Notes: generated from the sequence alone by a model not told the origin. A stretch of DNA of 64,000 nt from Papio anubis (GCF_008728515.1 NC_044980.1:36286290-36350289), one strand, 5' to 3'; positions 1-11,361 are shown, counted from the stretch's first letter. A program made the numbers and translations.

Positions 1-124
1 TTAAGCTTTGTGTTTAAAAGCCAGTGATACAATTTAAAAAAATTGTATTTCCTGTGAATGTGGTATATAGTTCCCCACAAATATGTTATTTTACCGTTAA
101 TGTCATGGGGTTTTCTTGTTTCAG

Positions 125-184
125 AATCCTGTTCACAAGATTCCTGACTCGCATGAGATAACGCTGAAGCATGGCACTAAAACA
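125..184 (+). CDS. WDR70: WDR70 coding exon, start of the WD40 region (20 codons)
   Basis: This 60-bp exon encodes 20 residues beginning NPVHKIPDSHE and ending HGTKT, the segment leading into the first WD repeat of WDR70. It is bounded by a pyrimidine-rich acceptor ending in ttgtttcag and a perfect gtaagt donor. Both junctions are phase 0: the exon ends with codon ACA and the next exon starts with GTG. The ITLKHGTKT stretch is the outer strand that precedes the first repeat. WDR70 (about 650 residues in human) is a nuclear WD40 protein homologous to C. elegans GAD-1. In published work it acts with CUL4-DDB1 in histone H2B ubiquitination and repair. The exon is too short for an ORF search and was found by splice sites and family recall. 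Its exon number in the transcript cannot be read from the window. Confidence 0.9.
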
Positions 185-645
185 GTAAGTTTAAAAATCT
201 AGTTTTTTCCCTCTCAAATTACAGGGCTGTCATGGAAAAGTGAACTGATAAGATACATTTGTATTAAGGCTAATTATACAATCAACTGATGACATAAAAG
301 CTATAGACATTAAGGAAAAACAGATTACTTTTATGTTCAGTCAAAATAGCCATTTCCTTTTAGTTAAAGTAGAAACACTTATTGTCACTGTTATTGTTGG
401 CTTTAAAAACCTCTTATTTTTTTAATATAGGAACATTGTAAGTGGAAGAAAGAAATGAAACTCAAACACAATTTTGCTTTTTATGGTGTGGGAAAATTTC
501 TCACCACCCTTTGCTTTACTTCTGTATCAGTAAAAGGCATGAGTTTGTTCATTTTTCAGATGAATGTTAAGATAAGAAATGAACTTTAAGTAGTTACCAT
601 ATGGCTCTAAGTATTCATTAATACTTAGTTTACAGTTTGCATGTT
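185..645. other. Intron sequence, nothing recognised
   Basis: AT-rich intron directly after the first exon. I see no repeat family, ORF or conserved motif beyond the splice donor. Confidence 0.5.
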
Positions 646-657
646 TATATTGTTATA

Positions 658-692
<35 letters not shown>

Positions 693-985
693 GACAGAGT
701 CTCGCTCTGTCGCCCGGGCTGGAGTGCAGTGGCCGGATCTCAGCTCACTGCAAGCTCCGCCTCCCGGGTTTACGCCATTCTCCTGCCTCAGCCTCCTGAG
801 TAGCTAGGACTACAGGCGCCCACCACCTCGCCCGGCTAACTTTTTGTATTTTTTAGTAGAGACGGGGTTTCACCGTGTTAGCCAGGATGGTCTCGATCTC
901 CTGACCTCGTGATCCACCCGTCTCGGCCTCCCAAAGTGCTGGGATTACAGGCTTGAGCCACCACGCCCGGCCTATATTGTTATAT
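646..985 (-). mobile_element. Young AluY (Old World monkey type) with 13-bp TSD
   Basis: Full-length antisense Alu at about 674-972, reading T-tract, gagacagagtctcgctctgtc-like head (tagacagag here) to cgcccggcc. The left arm has gtggccggatctcag, with caccacctcgcc and aggcttgagcc near the other end, the Cercopithecidae-specific pattern. The target duplication tatattgttatat lies at 646-658 and 973-985. An (AT)n run adjoins the T tract at 655-675. Confidence 0.93.
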
Positions 986-1428
986 TTACTGATGTTTGAG
1001 TATTCTAAAATATATAAAGATGAATAATATAAAATATTTGAGATGTAAGGTGAAATCATTGTATCTTATTGCAAAACCACTAAAAAGTGGTAGTTAAATG
1101 AGTGAAACGTTCATATGAAACGAAAAAAATTATCCTTCCCTTTTCAATGAAACTACTTTTTTCTAATTGCCTAACATGTAAAGAACTAAGAAAATACATC
1201 CCATAATAAGAGGGAAACCTCAATTAATAGAGGTAGACCCAGAAATGATATAAACCAGGTCATTCTTACAGTTTTTTCTTTTGAAAATGCTGTTTTCATA
1301 AAAATATTTATGTTAAATATAATGGGTTTGTTGTTATTTTAAATGGAATAGAAAAGATGTAAAAATCTCTTAGTTTTAATTTCTAGTGGAAATAGTGATA
1401 CATATAACTCACATAAACAAAACCTCTT
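986..1428. other. Intron sequence, nothing recognised
   Basis: AT-rich intron between two Alus. No repeat family or signal recognised. Confidence 0.45.
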
Positions 1429-1754
1429 TGGAGTGCTCAATAGATTTTTTTTTTTTTTTGAGACAGAGTCTCGCTCTGTCGCCCAGACTGGAGTGTAGTG
1501 GTGCGATCTCAGCTTACTGCAAGCTCTGCCTCTTGGGTTCATGCCTTTCTTCTTCCTTAGCCTCCTGAGTAGCTGGGACTACAGATGCCTGCCACCACAC
1601 CTGGCTAATTTTTTTGTATTTTAGTAGAGACGGGGTTTCACTGTGTTAGCCAGCATGGTCTTGATCTCCTGACCTCATGATCCACCTGCCTCGGCCTCCC
1701 AAAGTGCCGAGATTACGGGCGTGAGCCAACGCGCCTGGCCTGGAGTCCTCAATA
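1429..1754 (-). mobile_element. AluY/Sx-type element with 14-bp TSD
   Basis: Full-length antisense Alu at 1445-1740. The flanks tggagtgctcaata (1429-1442) and tggagtcctcaata (1741-1754) are a target duplication with one mismatch. Confidence 0.92.
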
Positions 1755-2324
1755 AGTTTTTTAAGAGTGTAAAGAGTCTTGAAACGAAACTATGTGGGAA
1801 TTGCTGCTGTAAGAAATAATTTCCATCTGATTCTTAATATATTTTTTCTTAAATCGTGTTTTTTATATTTTTATTCTGAAATTATGATGGAATTCTACTT
1901 TTTGTGTTTTTAAGTAAATAAGGAAAACATTGTAGACTGAGTAATTAAAAGGAAGCTTTTCTGTCATCTAGTCTGGAGAATTTTACAACTGAGAGATGGG
2001 TCATGAATTTCACAAGTTTGATTTAAATATTCCTTTTTTTTGGAAATCAAGTTTTATCTTGTAGAGAAACATAACTTAAAAAATACTGCAGTATGTTTTA
2101 CACATTGAAAATCAATTAGAGTGTCTAATTATACTCTTGGGTTAACTTTTTTTTTTTGGGCAATCCTGCCTTTGTCCTACATGCAAGTAAATTTATTTTT
2201 AAATAAATGTTGAATTAGAAGGTGACTTTTCTATCTGATCTTTTTTCTTTTAAGCGAGTTATTTTAAAAATGTCCATAAGGCCAATGTTATTTTTTTCCT
2301 ATATACTTTACATTTTAGTCCTGC
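1755..2324. other. Intron sequence, nothing recognised
   Basis: AT-rich, with several T runs. No repeat family recognised with confidence. Confidence 0.4.
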
Positions 2325-2690
2325 CTGTCCCCACCTTACAGGATTATTTAAAAGCGAATACCTGACTTCATATGATTTCATCTGTAAATATTTCAGTATG
2401 AATCTCTAAGAGATAATATTGGGCTGTCTCTGCCTCCCTCTTTCTGAATGTGCACACATACACTCTTTCCTACATAATACCATCTTTATTATATCTTTTT
2501 TTCAATAATTATTTAATCTAATATCTCATTAGTGTTCAAATTTCCCCAGTTTTCCCGTACATCTTTTTAGAGTCAGTTTGTTCAAATTGGTCTCTTAATG
2601 ATGTCTGATGTACTCTCAGGAGAGTTATCATTATGTTTATTTTTTATATCTCTAAATTTATAACCATTTTTGTGCTCTTTTTCTCCTTGC
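2325..2690 (-). mobile_element. Ancient L1M 3' region fragment
   Basis: Phrases such as cctgacttcatatgatttcat, taaatatttcagtatgaatctc and gttcaaatttccccagtttt follow the antisense 3' part of L1MC/L1ME elements. It is heavily diverged and the borders are approximate. Confidence 0.55.
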
Positions 2691-2883
2691 CACTGAAGAA
2701 ACATGTATATTCATTTAGTGAATATAGTTACTGTGGCATAATAGTCAACTGAACCCTTCCCAGTGAATATGATGATAAAGTCTAAAGCTTTTTGAAGGAA
2801 GGAGAGGATAATACACATTAATTCTTTTAATTTAAATGTTAAAACTGAAAATTTGTCCTCATTCTCAAGTTGGAACAAGACAC

Positions 2884-3178
2884 TTTTTTTTTTTTTTGAG
2901 ACAAAGTCTCTCTCTGTCACTCAGGCTGGAGTGCAGTGGTGCCATCTTGGCTCACTGCAGCCTCCACCTCCCAGGGGCAAGCGATTCTCCTGCCTCAGCC
3001 TCCCAAGTACCTGGGATTACTGGTGCCTGCCACAACAGCAGGTAATTTTTGTATTTTTAGTAGAGATGGGGTTTCGCCATGTTGGCCAGGCTGGTCTTGA
3101 ACTCCTGACCTCAGGTAATCCGCCTACCTCGGCCTCCCAAAGTGCTGGGATTACAGGCGTGAGCCACTGTGCCCAGCC
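2884..3178 (-). mobile_element. AluS-type element
   Basis: Full-length antisense Alu from a 14-T run to gtgcccagcc. It holds the two overlapping false ORFs on the + strand here. No clean target duplication seen. Confidence 0.92.
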
Positions 3179-4063
3179 TCTGAGCTTTGTTTTCTATCTT
3201 TCTAATTACCTTCTTCATATCCTTTTGGTAAATGATGAATCATGTATACAGTCAGCAGCAGAGATCCTGATACTTCAGTGAATGGCTGCATTGAAAGCCT
3301 CATTTTGTAACTTTGCTTTAGAATTTGTCATCTTTCTTCTTAGCTAGGAGAACAGTCAAGTTTGCAGTTTATTCTGTTCTTCCTCGATAAAAAGGAATTT
3401 ATCTCATGTTTGTCAGACTGCAGGTTTGTTTTACATAAGGTTTTACAATTTTTAGTTCTCCTTTCTTTTAAACAAATATTTAGTAGAGTTTGTATTTTGT
3501 GCCAGGTCCAGTGCTGGGCACAGACAAGGTCTCTGTCCATATGATGCTTATACTCTTGAGGGCAGGACAGGTACAGAATACAGGAACCACAGATGAAGTT
3601 GTAATTTCATATTGTGTTGTAGTGAGATGAACACTGGTGGGGTTAGCCTTATTAGGAGAATAAGTAACTTTTAAATTGCAACCGGAGGGAAGAAAGATAG
3701 CATAATGCACATAGAGGCAAGTGAATTTGTAGGTGGTGGTAGCAGAAGCCACTTCCTAGGTTTTTAAAACTACTATTCATTTATTTTTGATTTTGATTGT
3801 TTTTTGTTTTAAGACATTATTGTTCGGGCATAAAAAATGACTTTGTTTTCACTTGTATATTTTCTTTAACATCTTTGGAGTTCATGTCTAATTTTAACCA
3901 TAGTAAGTTTACCTTATATTATGAAATCAGTGTTTGCAAGTGCTAATTGAACATAAGTTATTTTGTCAGTATCTGACTTATTTAATTATAATTATATTAA
4001 TTACATTTCAAGTCTATTTATTAGGAGAACTGATTTACAGAAGCTTTCTTTATATAAAACTTT
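3179..4063. other. Intron sequence; possible L2-like remnant
   Basis: Mostly unrecognised intron. At about 3500-3620 the order gtgccaggtccagtgctgggca, gacaaggtctctgtcc, gatgcttatactcttgagggcagg resembles a common L2-type antisense 3' fragment, but divergence is high. Confidence 0.35.
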
Positions 4064-4369
4064 GGCCAGGCGCCGTGGCTCACACCTCTTATCCCAGCAC
4101 TTTGCGAGGCTGAGGTGGGCAGATCACCTGAGGTGTCAGGAGTTTGAGACCAGCCTGGTTAACAAGTGAAACCCCATCTCTACTAAAAAATACAGAAATT
4201 AGCTGGGTGTGGTGGCGCGTGCCTGTCATCCCAGCTACTTAGGAGGCTGAGGCAGGAGAATTGCTTGATCCCAGGAGACAGAAGCTGCAGTGAGCCGAGA
4301 TTGCACCACTGCACTCCAGCCTGGATGACAGAGTGAGATTCTGTCTCAAAACAAAACAAAACAAAAAAC
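4064..4369 (+). mobile_element. AluS-type element
   Basis: Sense Alu starting ggccaggcgccgtggctcac and ending in an (AAAAC)n tail. Confidence 0.92.
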
Positions 4370-4557
4370 ATTACTGCGTCCAATGTATGGTAATCACATT
4401 AAATATTCCTAATGCAGTTCTTTTCTTCTGAGAGGGCAGTAGGTCTAGGGACTTTCTGCTTTGAGAGAAAGCTACATATATCTCAGGAACAATGAGTTAC
4501 ACATTGGATATTGACGCGTAATTAGACCTAAGAAAGTTCACAGGGAAAGCAATTTTC

Positions 4558-4846
4558 TTTTTTTTGAGACAGGGTTTTGCCCTTGTTGCCCAGTTGGAGT
4601 GCAGTGCCGCGATCTCAGCTCATTACAACCTCTGCCTCCTGAGTTCAAGCAGTTCTCCTACCTCAGCCTCTCTAGTAGCTGATATTACAGGCATGCGCCA
4701 CCATGCCTAGCTAATTTTGTATTTTTAGTAGAGGTGGGGTTTCTCCATGTTGGTCAGGCTGATCTCGAACTCCCAACCTCAGGTGGTCTGCCTGCCTCAA
4801 CATCCCGAAGTGCTGGGATTACAGGGGTGAGCTACGGTGCCTGACC
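4558..4846 (-). mobile_element. Older AluS/J-type element
   Basis: Antisense Alu with a short T tract and many substitutions. It is followed after 11 bases by a second Alu in the same orientation. Confidence 0.9.
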
Positions 4847-4857
4847 TGCAAATTTTA

Positions 4858-5144
4858 TTTTTTTTTTTGAGACAGAGTCTTGCTCTGTCACCCATGGTGG
4901 AATGCAGTGGCACGATCTTGGCTTACTGCAACCTCTACCTCCCGAGTTCAAGTGATTTTTTTTGCATCAAGTTCTGGAATAGTAGCTGGAACTACAGGTA
5001 CGTGCCTCCACACCCGGTTAATTTTTGTATTTTTAGTAAAGATGGGGTTTCTGTATGTTGGCCAGGCTAGTCTTAAACTCCTGACCTCAAGTGATCTCCC
5101 TGCCTTGGCCTCCCAAGGTGCTGGGATTACAGGCATGAGCCACC
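4858..5144 (-). mobile_element. Diverged Alu with disrupted 5' end
   Basis: Antisense Alu from a T tract at 4858. It lacks the usual cgcccggcc end: after gagccacc the sequence runs into aaaaaagcaaat. The expected ctcagcctcccg segment is replaced by a changed stretch around 4960-4980. Confidence 0.88.
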
Positions 5145-5759
5145 AAAAAAGCAAATAGTTTATGGAACCAATATAAGTACTATTATAATGTGATTAGTCA
5201 CTTAAACATTCAGCTTTAAAAATAATTGTTTAAGGTGAATATACCGAGCCATTTGACCATAAGGAACAGGTAATTCTGCTTTGTTCTACTTTGTTAAATA
5301 GATTCCTTAAAGCTCCCTTGGTGTTACTCATTTTGGTAATTTAAGATTCATATGGTCTTCATCTGGTTATGGTTAAACTATCTTAAAAGTTTCCCTTAGA
5401 TTGTATATTGAAAATGCTGAATTATTGTAATTATTTGTAAGATTTCTACTTGTACACTAAGGCAACTTAGTTTATCTTATGGAATTGCAGTGATAGCTAT
5501 TCTGAGTACATGGTTGATGATTTGGGACAAAATTGTCAAATAAAGTGTTTTTCTTTATTGCAAAAGAATTAATACAGTAACAAAGTCTAATAATATAGAA
5601 GGCACCATCCATTCCCACTTTTCAGAAGTAACAATAGTTGGTGGTTTGTGCTTTCAAGGCCTGTAACATAGGGGGTGGGATTAAAGAACAGAAATGGGGC
5701 TTATAAATGACCATATGTCATTTTGCTCCAGTAATTTTATTTTATTTTTTTAAAACCAG
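5145..5759. other. Intron sequence before the WD1 exon
   Basis: No repeat recognised. The last 40 bases form the T-rich tract and acceptor of the next exon. Confidence 0.45.
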
Positions 5760-5893
5760 GTGTCTGCTTTGGGTCTGGATCCCTCAGGTGCCCGTTTGGT
5801 GACAGGAGGATATGACTATGATGTTAAGTTTTGGGATTTTGCTGGAATGGATGCTTCTTTTAAGGCATTTCGATCCCTTCAGCCCTGTGAGTG
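5760..5893 (+). CDS. WDR70: WDR70 coding exon carrying WD repeat 1
   Basis: This 134-bp exon starts in phase 0 (VSALGLDPSGARL) and ends with two bases, TG, of a split cysteine codon finished by the next exon. The acceptor is a T-rich tract ending aaaaccag; the donor is gtatgt. It encodes most of the first WD40 repeat: SALGLDPSGARLVTGG is the inner strand and turn, and YDYDVKFWDF holds the structural Asp and the Trp-Asp end of the blade. The following AFRSLQPCE leads to the second repeat. Reading through the donor stays open until a stop at 6030-6032, so retention of this intron would add 46 novel residues and then terminate. No frameshift or stop interrupts the exon, which fits a functional gene rather than a pseudogene. 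The match to WDR70 is from memory of the human protein and is strong over its whole length. Confidence 0.94.
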
Positions 5894-6069
5894 GTATGTA
5901 TTCGCTTACTTAATATCTTCATATTTACTTAATATCTTCACATTGGAAGACAGTGCTTTTGGCTTTGGAATCCCATCTACAATGACTTGTATCAAAATAT
6001 ACTGCCTTCATAATTTAAATGAAGTAAAATGAGCCTCACATTTCTTTTGTTTCATAAACCAATGTTTGA

Positions 6070-6357
6070 GGTTGGGTGCGGTGGCTCACGCTTGTAATTC
6101 CAGAACTTTAGAAAGCTGAGGCAGGCGGATCACCTGAAGCCTGGATTTCAAGACCAGAACGGACGTCATGGCAAAACCCTGTCTCTACTAAAATTACAAA
6201 AATTAGCTGGGCATGGTGGTGCATGCCTGTAATGCAGCTACTTGGGAGGCTGAGGCAGGAGAATTGCTTTAGCCTGTGAGGTGGAAGTTGCAGTGAGCTG
6301 AGATTGCGCCACTGCACTCCAGCCCAGCAACAGAGAGAGACTCCGTCTCAAAAAAAC
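6070..6357 (+). mobile_element. AluJ/S-type element
   Basis: Sense Alu starting ggttgggtgcggtggctcac, moderately diverged, ending in a short A tail. Confidence 0.9.
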
Positions 6358-6364
6358 TACAAAA

Positions 6365-6659
6365 GATTGGGCGTGGTATCTCACGCCTGTAATCCCAGCA
6401 CTTTGGGAGGCCAAGGTGGGCGGATCACCTGAGGTCAGGAGTTTTGAGACCAGCCTGTCCAACATGGTGAAACCCCATGTCTACTAAAAATATGAAAACT
6501 AGCCAGACATGGTGGCTTATGCCTGTAATCCCAGCTACTTGGGAGGCTGAGGCAGGAGAATCACTTGAACCCAGGAGGTGGAGGCTGCAGTGACCCAAGA
6601 TTGCGCCACTGCACTCCATCCTGGGTGACAGAGCAAGACTCCATCTCAAAACAAAAAAA
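6365..6659 (+). mobile_element. AluS-type element, tandem neighbour of the previous Alu
   Basis: Second sense Alu, beginning 8 bases after the A tail of the first. It likely inserted at the A-rich tail. Confidence 0.92.
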
Positions 6660-6830
6660 TTTAAAAAACGAAAAAATACTTTGTTTTAAAACATTCCAAT
6701 TAATCCTGAGAAATGAGAAGTTAACATAAGCCATTATCCAGGTGCCAATCCATTTTGTACTGTTTAGGTATGGCAGCTAGCATTTTGTTAGAAAGGGCCT
6801 TCCATGTTGCTACAATGAGTCAGTCTTTCC

Positions 6831-7135
6831 TTTTTTTTTTTTTCTTTTTTTGAGACGGGGTCTGGCACTCTTGCCCAGGCTGGAGTGCAGTGGTGAGATC
6901 TTGGCTCACTGCAACCTCTGCCTCCTGGGCTCAAGACATCCTCCTACCTCAGCCTCCCAAATAGCTGGAACTGTTGGTGTGCACCACCATGACTGGCTAA
7001 GTTTTGTATTTTTTTGGTAGAGATGGGGTTTCACCGTGTAGTCCAGGGTGGTCTCAAGCTCCTGATCTCAAGTAATCCACCTGCCTCGTCTTCCCACAGT
7101 GCTGGGATTACAGACATGAGCCATTGTGCCTGGCC
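6831..7135 (-). mobile_element. AluJ/S-type element
   Basis: Antisense Alu from an interrupted T tract to gtgcctggcc, with several old substitutions. Confidence 0.9.
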
Positions 7136-7208
7136 TGGCCCATAAGCCACTCTCTTTTCTGTTTTTGACTGTATCTGATCTTTTGGCATATTGCTTTCTT
7201 ATGGTATC

Positions 7209-7578
7209 ATTTAACTCAGCGGTCCCCAACCTTTTTTGCACCAGTGCCTGGTTTTGCGGAAGACAATTTTTCCATGGACTGGGGGTAGCGTGGAGGTCGG
7301 GGTGGTGGCGTGGTTTCTGGATAAAACTGGTCTACCTCAGATCATCAGGCATTAGATTCTAATAAGGATTGTGCAACCTAGAAATCCCTCGCATGCGCAG
7401 TTCACAGTAGGGTTCACACTCCTGTGAGAATCGAATGCCGTTGTTTATCTGACAAGAGCTGGAGCTCAGGTGGTAATGCTCGCTCACCACCCCCAACACC
7501 TGCCGTGCACCTGGTTCCTAATAGGCCACGGACTGATACCAGTCCATGGTCTGGGCTTTGGGGACTCCTGATTTAACT
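7209..7578 (-). mobile_element. Non-autonomous hAT-Charlie element (MER1-like) with 8-bp TSD
   Basis: The element spans 7217-7570, with inverted ends cagcggtccccaacc and ggggactcctg. The 8 bases before (7209-7216) and after (7571-7578) are both atttaact, the exact length expected for hAT transposition. Internal phrases such as catgcgcagttcacagtagg match a MER1-type element from memory. It has no coding capacity. Its right target duplication was later reused by an Alu. Confidence 0.82.
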
Positions 7579-7586
7579 TGTTTCTT

Positions 7587-7891
7587 TCTTTCTTTTTTTT
7601 TTTTCCCCTGAGACGGAGTCTGGCTCTGTTGCCCAGGCTGGAGTGCAGTGGCCGGATCTCAGCTCACTGCAAGCTCCGCCTCCCGGGTTTACGCCATTCT
7701 CCTGCCTCAGCCTCCCAAGTAGCTGGGACTACAGGCGCCCACCACCTCGCCCGGCTAGTTTTTTGTATTTTTTAGTGGAGGTGGGGTTTCACCGTGTTAG
7801 CCAGGATGGTCTCGATCTCCTGACCTCGTGATCCACCCGTCTCGGCCTCCCAAAGTGCTGGGATTACAGGCTTGAGCCACCGCGCCCGGCC
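7587..7891 (-). mobile_element. Young AluY (Old World monkey type) with 17-bp TSD
   Basis: Antisense Alu with gtggccggatctcag, caccacctcgcc and aggcttgagcc. The flanks at 7570-7586 and 7892-7908 both read gatttaacttgtttctt. It sits at the right edge of the hAT element. Confidence 0.94.
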
Positions 7892-7908
7892 GATTTAACT
7901 TGTTTCTT

Positions 7909-8239
7909 TATCTCCTCTCCAGTATTTCCTATGGAATATCAAAGGCTTTATCATAATTATATTGTATCACTTCAGATGGCATGTATTGTCTAGTTGTTTC
8001 ACTGTTAGTGACTAGAAATTAAGGTAGATCCCTGGATTAAGGTAGTGACATCTGATTCCTTCATTGTAAAGTTAATATTTTATACTTGAGATAGACAAGA
8101 ACTTTGTGGAGAGATGGATTGGTACTATGTAACTATCCAGATACTCATCATTCTTTCACTTAATGAGCTTAGTGTCCATTGATGACTTCTTCCTGAATCA
8201 GTTATGTCATTGAGGGCTACAAATTGGTGATTTTCTTAT
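7909..8239. other. Intron sequence, nothing recognised
   Basis: No repeat family recognised. Confidence 0.4.
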
Positions 8240-8850
8240 TCTGTTATTTCATCTGCATTTATTTCCTGGCATCTTCTTAAAGAAAAACTTTTCCTCATTT
8301 TCTGGTGTTATTTGGTTACCCTGAAATACAGTTACTCCTGAAGAGGCAGGATAAAAGCTTAGTTATTTTTCTTTAATGGCCCATTTTTAGCTTAAGGGCT
8401 GGTGGTGATAAATGAGTTGTTTCTGTTGTTGGTGATGATTTCTGTTTCTTTTTTGAGTATCAGTATTTATGATTTTTAAATTTTCATGTTTCAGTCAATT
8501 GCAGTCATTATTCTTTTTGATGTTTAAATTGTCCTAGATTTGTCTAGTAGGAGTCCTTGATTGCTGTATAATTTTGACATGACCTTATTAGTCTTTAAAA
8601 CTTACTTGGTTTCTGGCACAATATGATGTAGGCTTCCTGTTACATTCATTTCCAAGTCCTGGAATCAGTATTTCCCCAAGTAGCCCTCCTTTCTTTTTGT
8701 GGGAATTATATTTAGAGACCAAATCTGGTTGCTAGGCATGCTCATTGATGTTGGGATGTCATTGCTTGTGACCTTTTGATGCAAACAGGTAGAAAATACA
8801 GATGCATGTGTATTCATGCATATATGTGTCTATGTTTAAATTACAAGGTC
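8240..8850 (-). mobile_element. Ancient L1M fragment, copy 1
   Basis: Antisense L1M sequence: aagaggcaggataaaagctta, tcaattgcagtcattattc, ccttttgacatgac-like text, cctggaatcagtatttcc and gtcattgcttgtgacc occur in the order known for ancient L1M 3' regions. The next fragment restarts the same region, so these are separate insertions or one duplicated. Confidence 0.6.
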
Positions 8851-9637
8851 ACATTGATATTTCTGTTTCAATTTCAAAATATTAGTAAACTTTTAAATTT
8901 CAGAATGCTTTAAAATTTATAGATAAGCTACAAAGATAGTACAGAGTTTATGCATACACTTCATACAGTTTTATGATTAACATTTTATCTTACCATGGTC
9001 CATTTGTCACAATTAAGAAACTAACATTAGTTACTATTAATTAATCTCCAAACTTTATTTGGATTTCACTCTTTTTTTCACTAATGATTCCAAGATACCA
9101 CATTACCTTTGGTCCTTATATTTGTTCAGTCCCTGACAGTTTCTCAGTCTTTCATTGTTTTTCATGACCGTGACAGTTTTGAGGGGTATTGATCAGGTAT
9201 TTTGTAGAATGTCTCTCAGTTTGCTTTTGTCTGATGCTTTTCTCATGGTTAGATTGAGATTATGAGTCTTTGGGAAGAATATCATAGAGGTGAAGTGACT
9301 TTCTTGTTACATCATATCGGGGTACTTCTATTATGTTTTTTTAGCTTCTTCATGGTAAAGTTACTTTTTCCTTTCCTTTCCATATACTGTTCTTTGGCTG
9401 CAAGCCACTGAGTACTGCTCCAATTAGAGGCAGTGGAAAAATTCAGCTCCACTTCCTGGAGTGAGTGGTATTTAAAGAAACTTTTTGGTATTCTTGTGTA
9501 TTTATTTTGTTGCTCAGCTTGTTTAAACTGTGGTGATTGGGAGCTCTTTTAGGTTGGTCTTGTGTTCCTTTGACATGCGTCCTTTCTTTTGTTTTTGGAA
9601 ATACTTCCCTTAAGTTTTGATACTACAAGATGCTCCA

Positions 9638-9942
9638 GGCCGGGCGCGGTGGCTCACGCCTGTAATCCCAGCACTTTGGGAGGCCGAGGTGGGCGGATCA
9701 CCTGAGGTCAGGAGTTCAAGACCAGCCTGGCCAACATGGTGAAACCCCGTCTCTACTAAAAATACAAAATTTAGCCGGGCATGTTGGTGGGCACCTGTAA
9801 TCCCAGCCACTTGGGAGGCTGAGACAGGAGAATCACTTGAACCTGGAAGGTGGAGGTTGCAGTGAGCTGATATTGCGCCATTGCACTCTAGCCTGGGCAA
9901 CAAGAGTGAAATTGTCTCAAAAAAAAAAAAAAAAAAAAAAAA
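9638..9942 (+). mobile_element. AluS/Y element with intact head and A24 tail
   Basis: Sense full-length Alu starting ggccgggcgcggtggctcac with a long pure A tail. It splits the L1M at the phrase aagatgctcca, repeated as aaatgctgcag after the tail. Confidence 0.93.
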
Positions 9943-10025
9943 TGCTGCAGGCTATAGATGCTTGTATTTTCCCTGCCCCAGTTCTAGAATCAGTTCTTTT
10001 CCCCAGGAGAAGTATATTAGCAAGT

Positions 10026-10619
10026 AAGATCTAGGTTCATTCTTTATTATTATTATTATTATTTTTACTATACTTTTAAGTTCTGGGATACATGTACAGA
10101 ATGTGCAGGTTTGTTACATAGGTATACACGTGCCATGGTGGTTTGCTCTACCCCTTAACCCATCATCTACATAGGTGTTTCTCCTAATGCTATCCCTCCC
10201 CCAGCCCCCCACCCCCCGAAAGGCCCTGGTGTGTGATGTTCCCCTCCCTGTGTCCATGTGTTCCCATTGTTCAACTCCCATTTATGAGTGGGAACATGTG
10301 TTTGGTTTTCTGTTCTTGCGAAAGTTTGCTGAGAATGATGGTTTCCAGCTGCATCCATGTCCCTGCAAAGGACATGAACTCATCTTTTTTTATGGCTGCA
10401 TAGTATTCCATGGTTTATATGTGCCACATTTTCTTTATCCAGTCTATCATTGATGGGCATTTGGGTTGGTTCCAAGTCTTTGCTATTGTGAACAGTACTG
10501 CAATAAACATATGTGTGCTTGTGTCTTTATAGTAGAATGATTTGTAATCCTTTGGGTATATACCCAGTAATGGGATTGCTGAGTCAAATGGTATTTCTGA
10601 CTCTAGAAGATCTAGGTTC
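10026..10619 (-). mobile_element. 5'-truncated L1PA/L1PB 3' end with 13-bp TSD
   Basis: Antisense L1 3' terminus at 10039-10606, with ttttaagttctgggatacatg and cataggtatacacgtgccatgg typical of primate L1 3' UTR, then the end of ORF2. The duplication aagatctaggttc lies at 10026-10038 and 10607-10619. A (TAT)n-like tail is at 10042-10062. Confidence 0.9.
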
Positions 10620-10984
10620 TTAATATGCTCATTGCTCCTGGGATGTCACTGCTCTTAGGCTGACTCAGCTGACACAGCTAGGAAATACATACATATATAT
10701 TATACTAACCTGTGTATATAGTATGTTTCTAACTGTTTTTGCATCTCTCTACATCCATGTTAACCTGAACATGAGTTCATACTGATGTTTCTAATTCTAA
10801 TCCAGTACTATATTGATTTATTCTAACCTTCCTGCTTTTCTGTATCATGACTTTCCAATGGTGAGACACCTAGCTTCCACTATCCATTTACTTACTTATT
10901 CGGCCTCAGTATACATGTAAAGCAATTTAAGAATTGTTAATTGTACCTGTGTTCCAATTTAAATTCAGCATTACAGAATTTTTC

Positions 10985-11281
10985 TTTTTTTTTTTTTTGA
11001 GACAGAGTCTCGGTCTGTCACCCAGGCTGGAGTGCAGTGGTGTGATCTCAGCTCACTGTAAGCTCCACCTCCCTGGTTCGCGCCATTCTCCTGCCTCAGC
11101 CTCCTGCGTAGCTGGGACTACAGGCGTCTGCCACCGCGCCCGGCTAATTTTTTTTGTATTTTTAACAGAGACGGGTTTTCACCATGTTAGCCAGGATGGT
11201 CTCGATCTCTTGACCTTGTGATCCGCCTGCCTTGGCCTCCCAAAGTGACGGAATTACAGGCGTGAGCTACTGCACCTGGCC
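10985..11281 (-). mobile_element. AluY-type element
   Basis: Antisense Alu with cgccattctcctgcctcagc and tagccaggatggtctcgatc, the AluY signature, ending gcacctggcc. Confidence 0.92.
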
Positions 11282-11361
11282 CAGCGTTTTTCTTAATGTC
11301 TTTTATTTTGATATTCAAATTAAAAGATAGAACTCATTTATAAGAAAACACTTATTGTTCA

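Larger units (their letters stand above)
8855..10920 (-). mobile_element. Ancient L1M fragment, copy 2, interrupted
   Basis: Antisense L1M resuming with accatggtccatttgtcac, gacagtttctcagtctttc and gaggggtattgatcagg, ending near 10920. It is interrupted by an Alu at 9638-9942 and a younger L1 at 10039-10606. The piece at 9943-10038 (gccccagttctagaatcag) continues after the younger L1. Confidence 0.68.

Noticed and set aside
2853..3281. 142-codon + strand frame starting before an Alu
   Set aside because: About two thirds is Alu and the rest is AT-rich intron. No splice-supported exon is evident, though antisense Alus can in principle be exonised.
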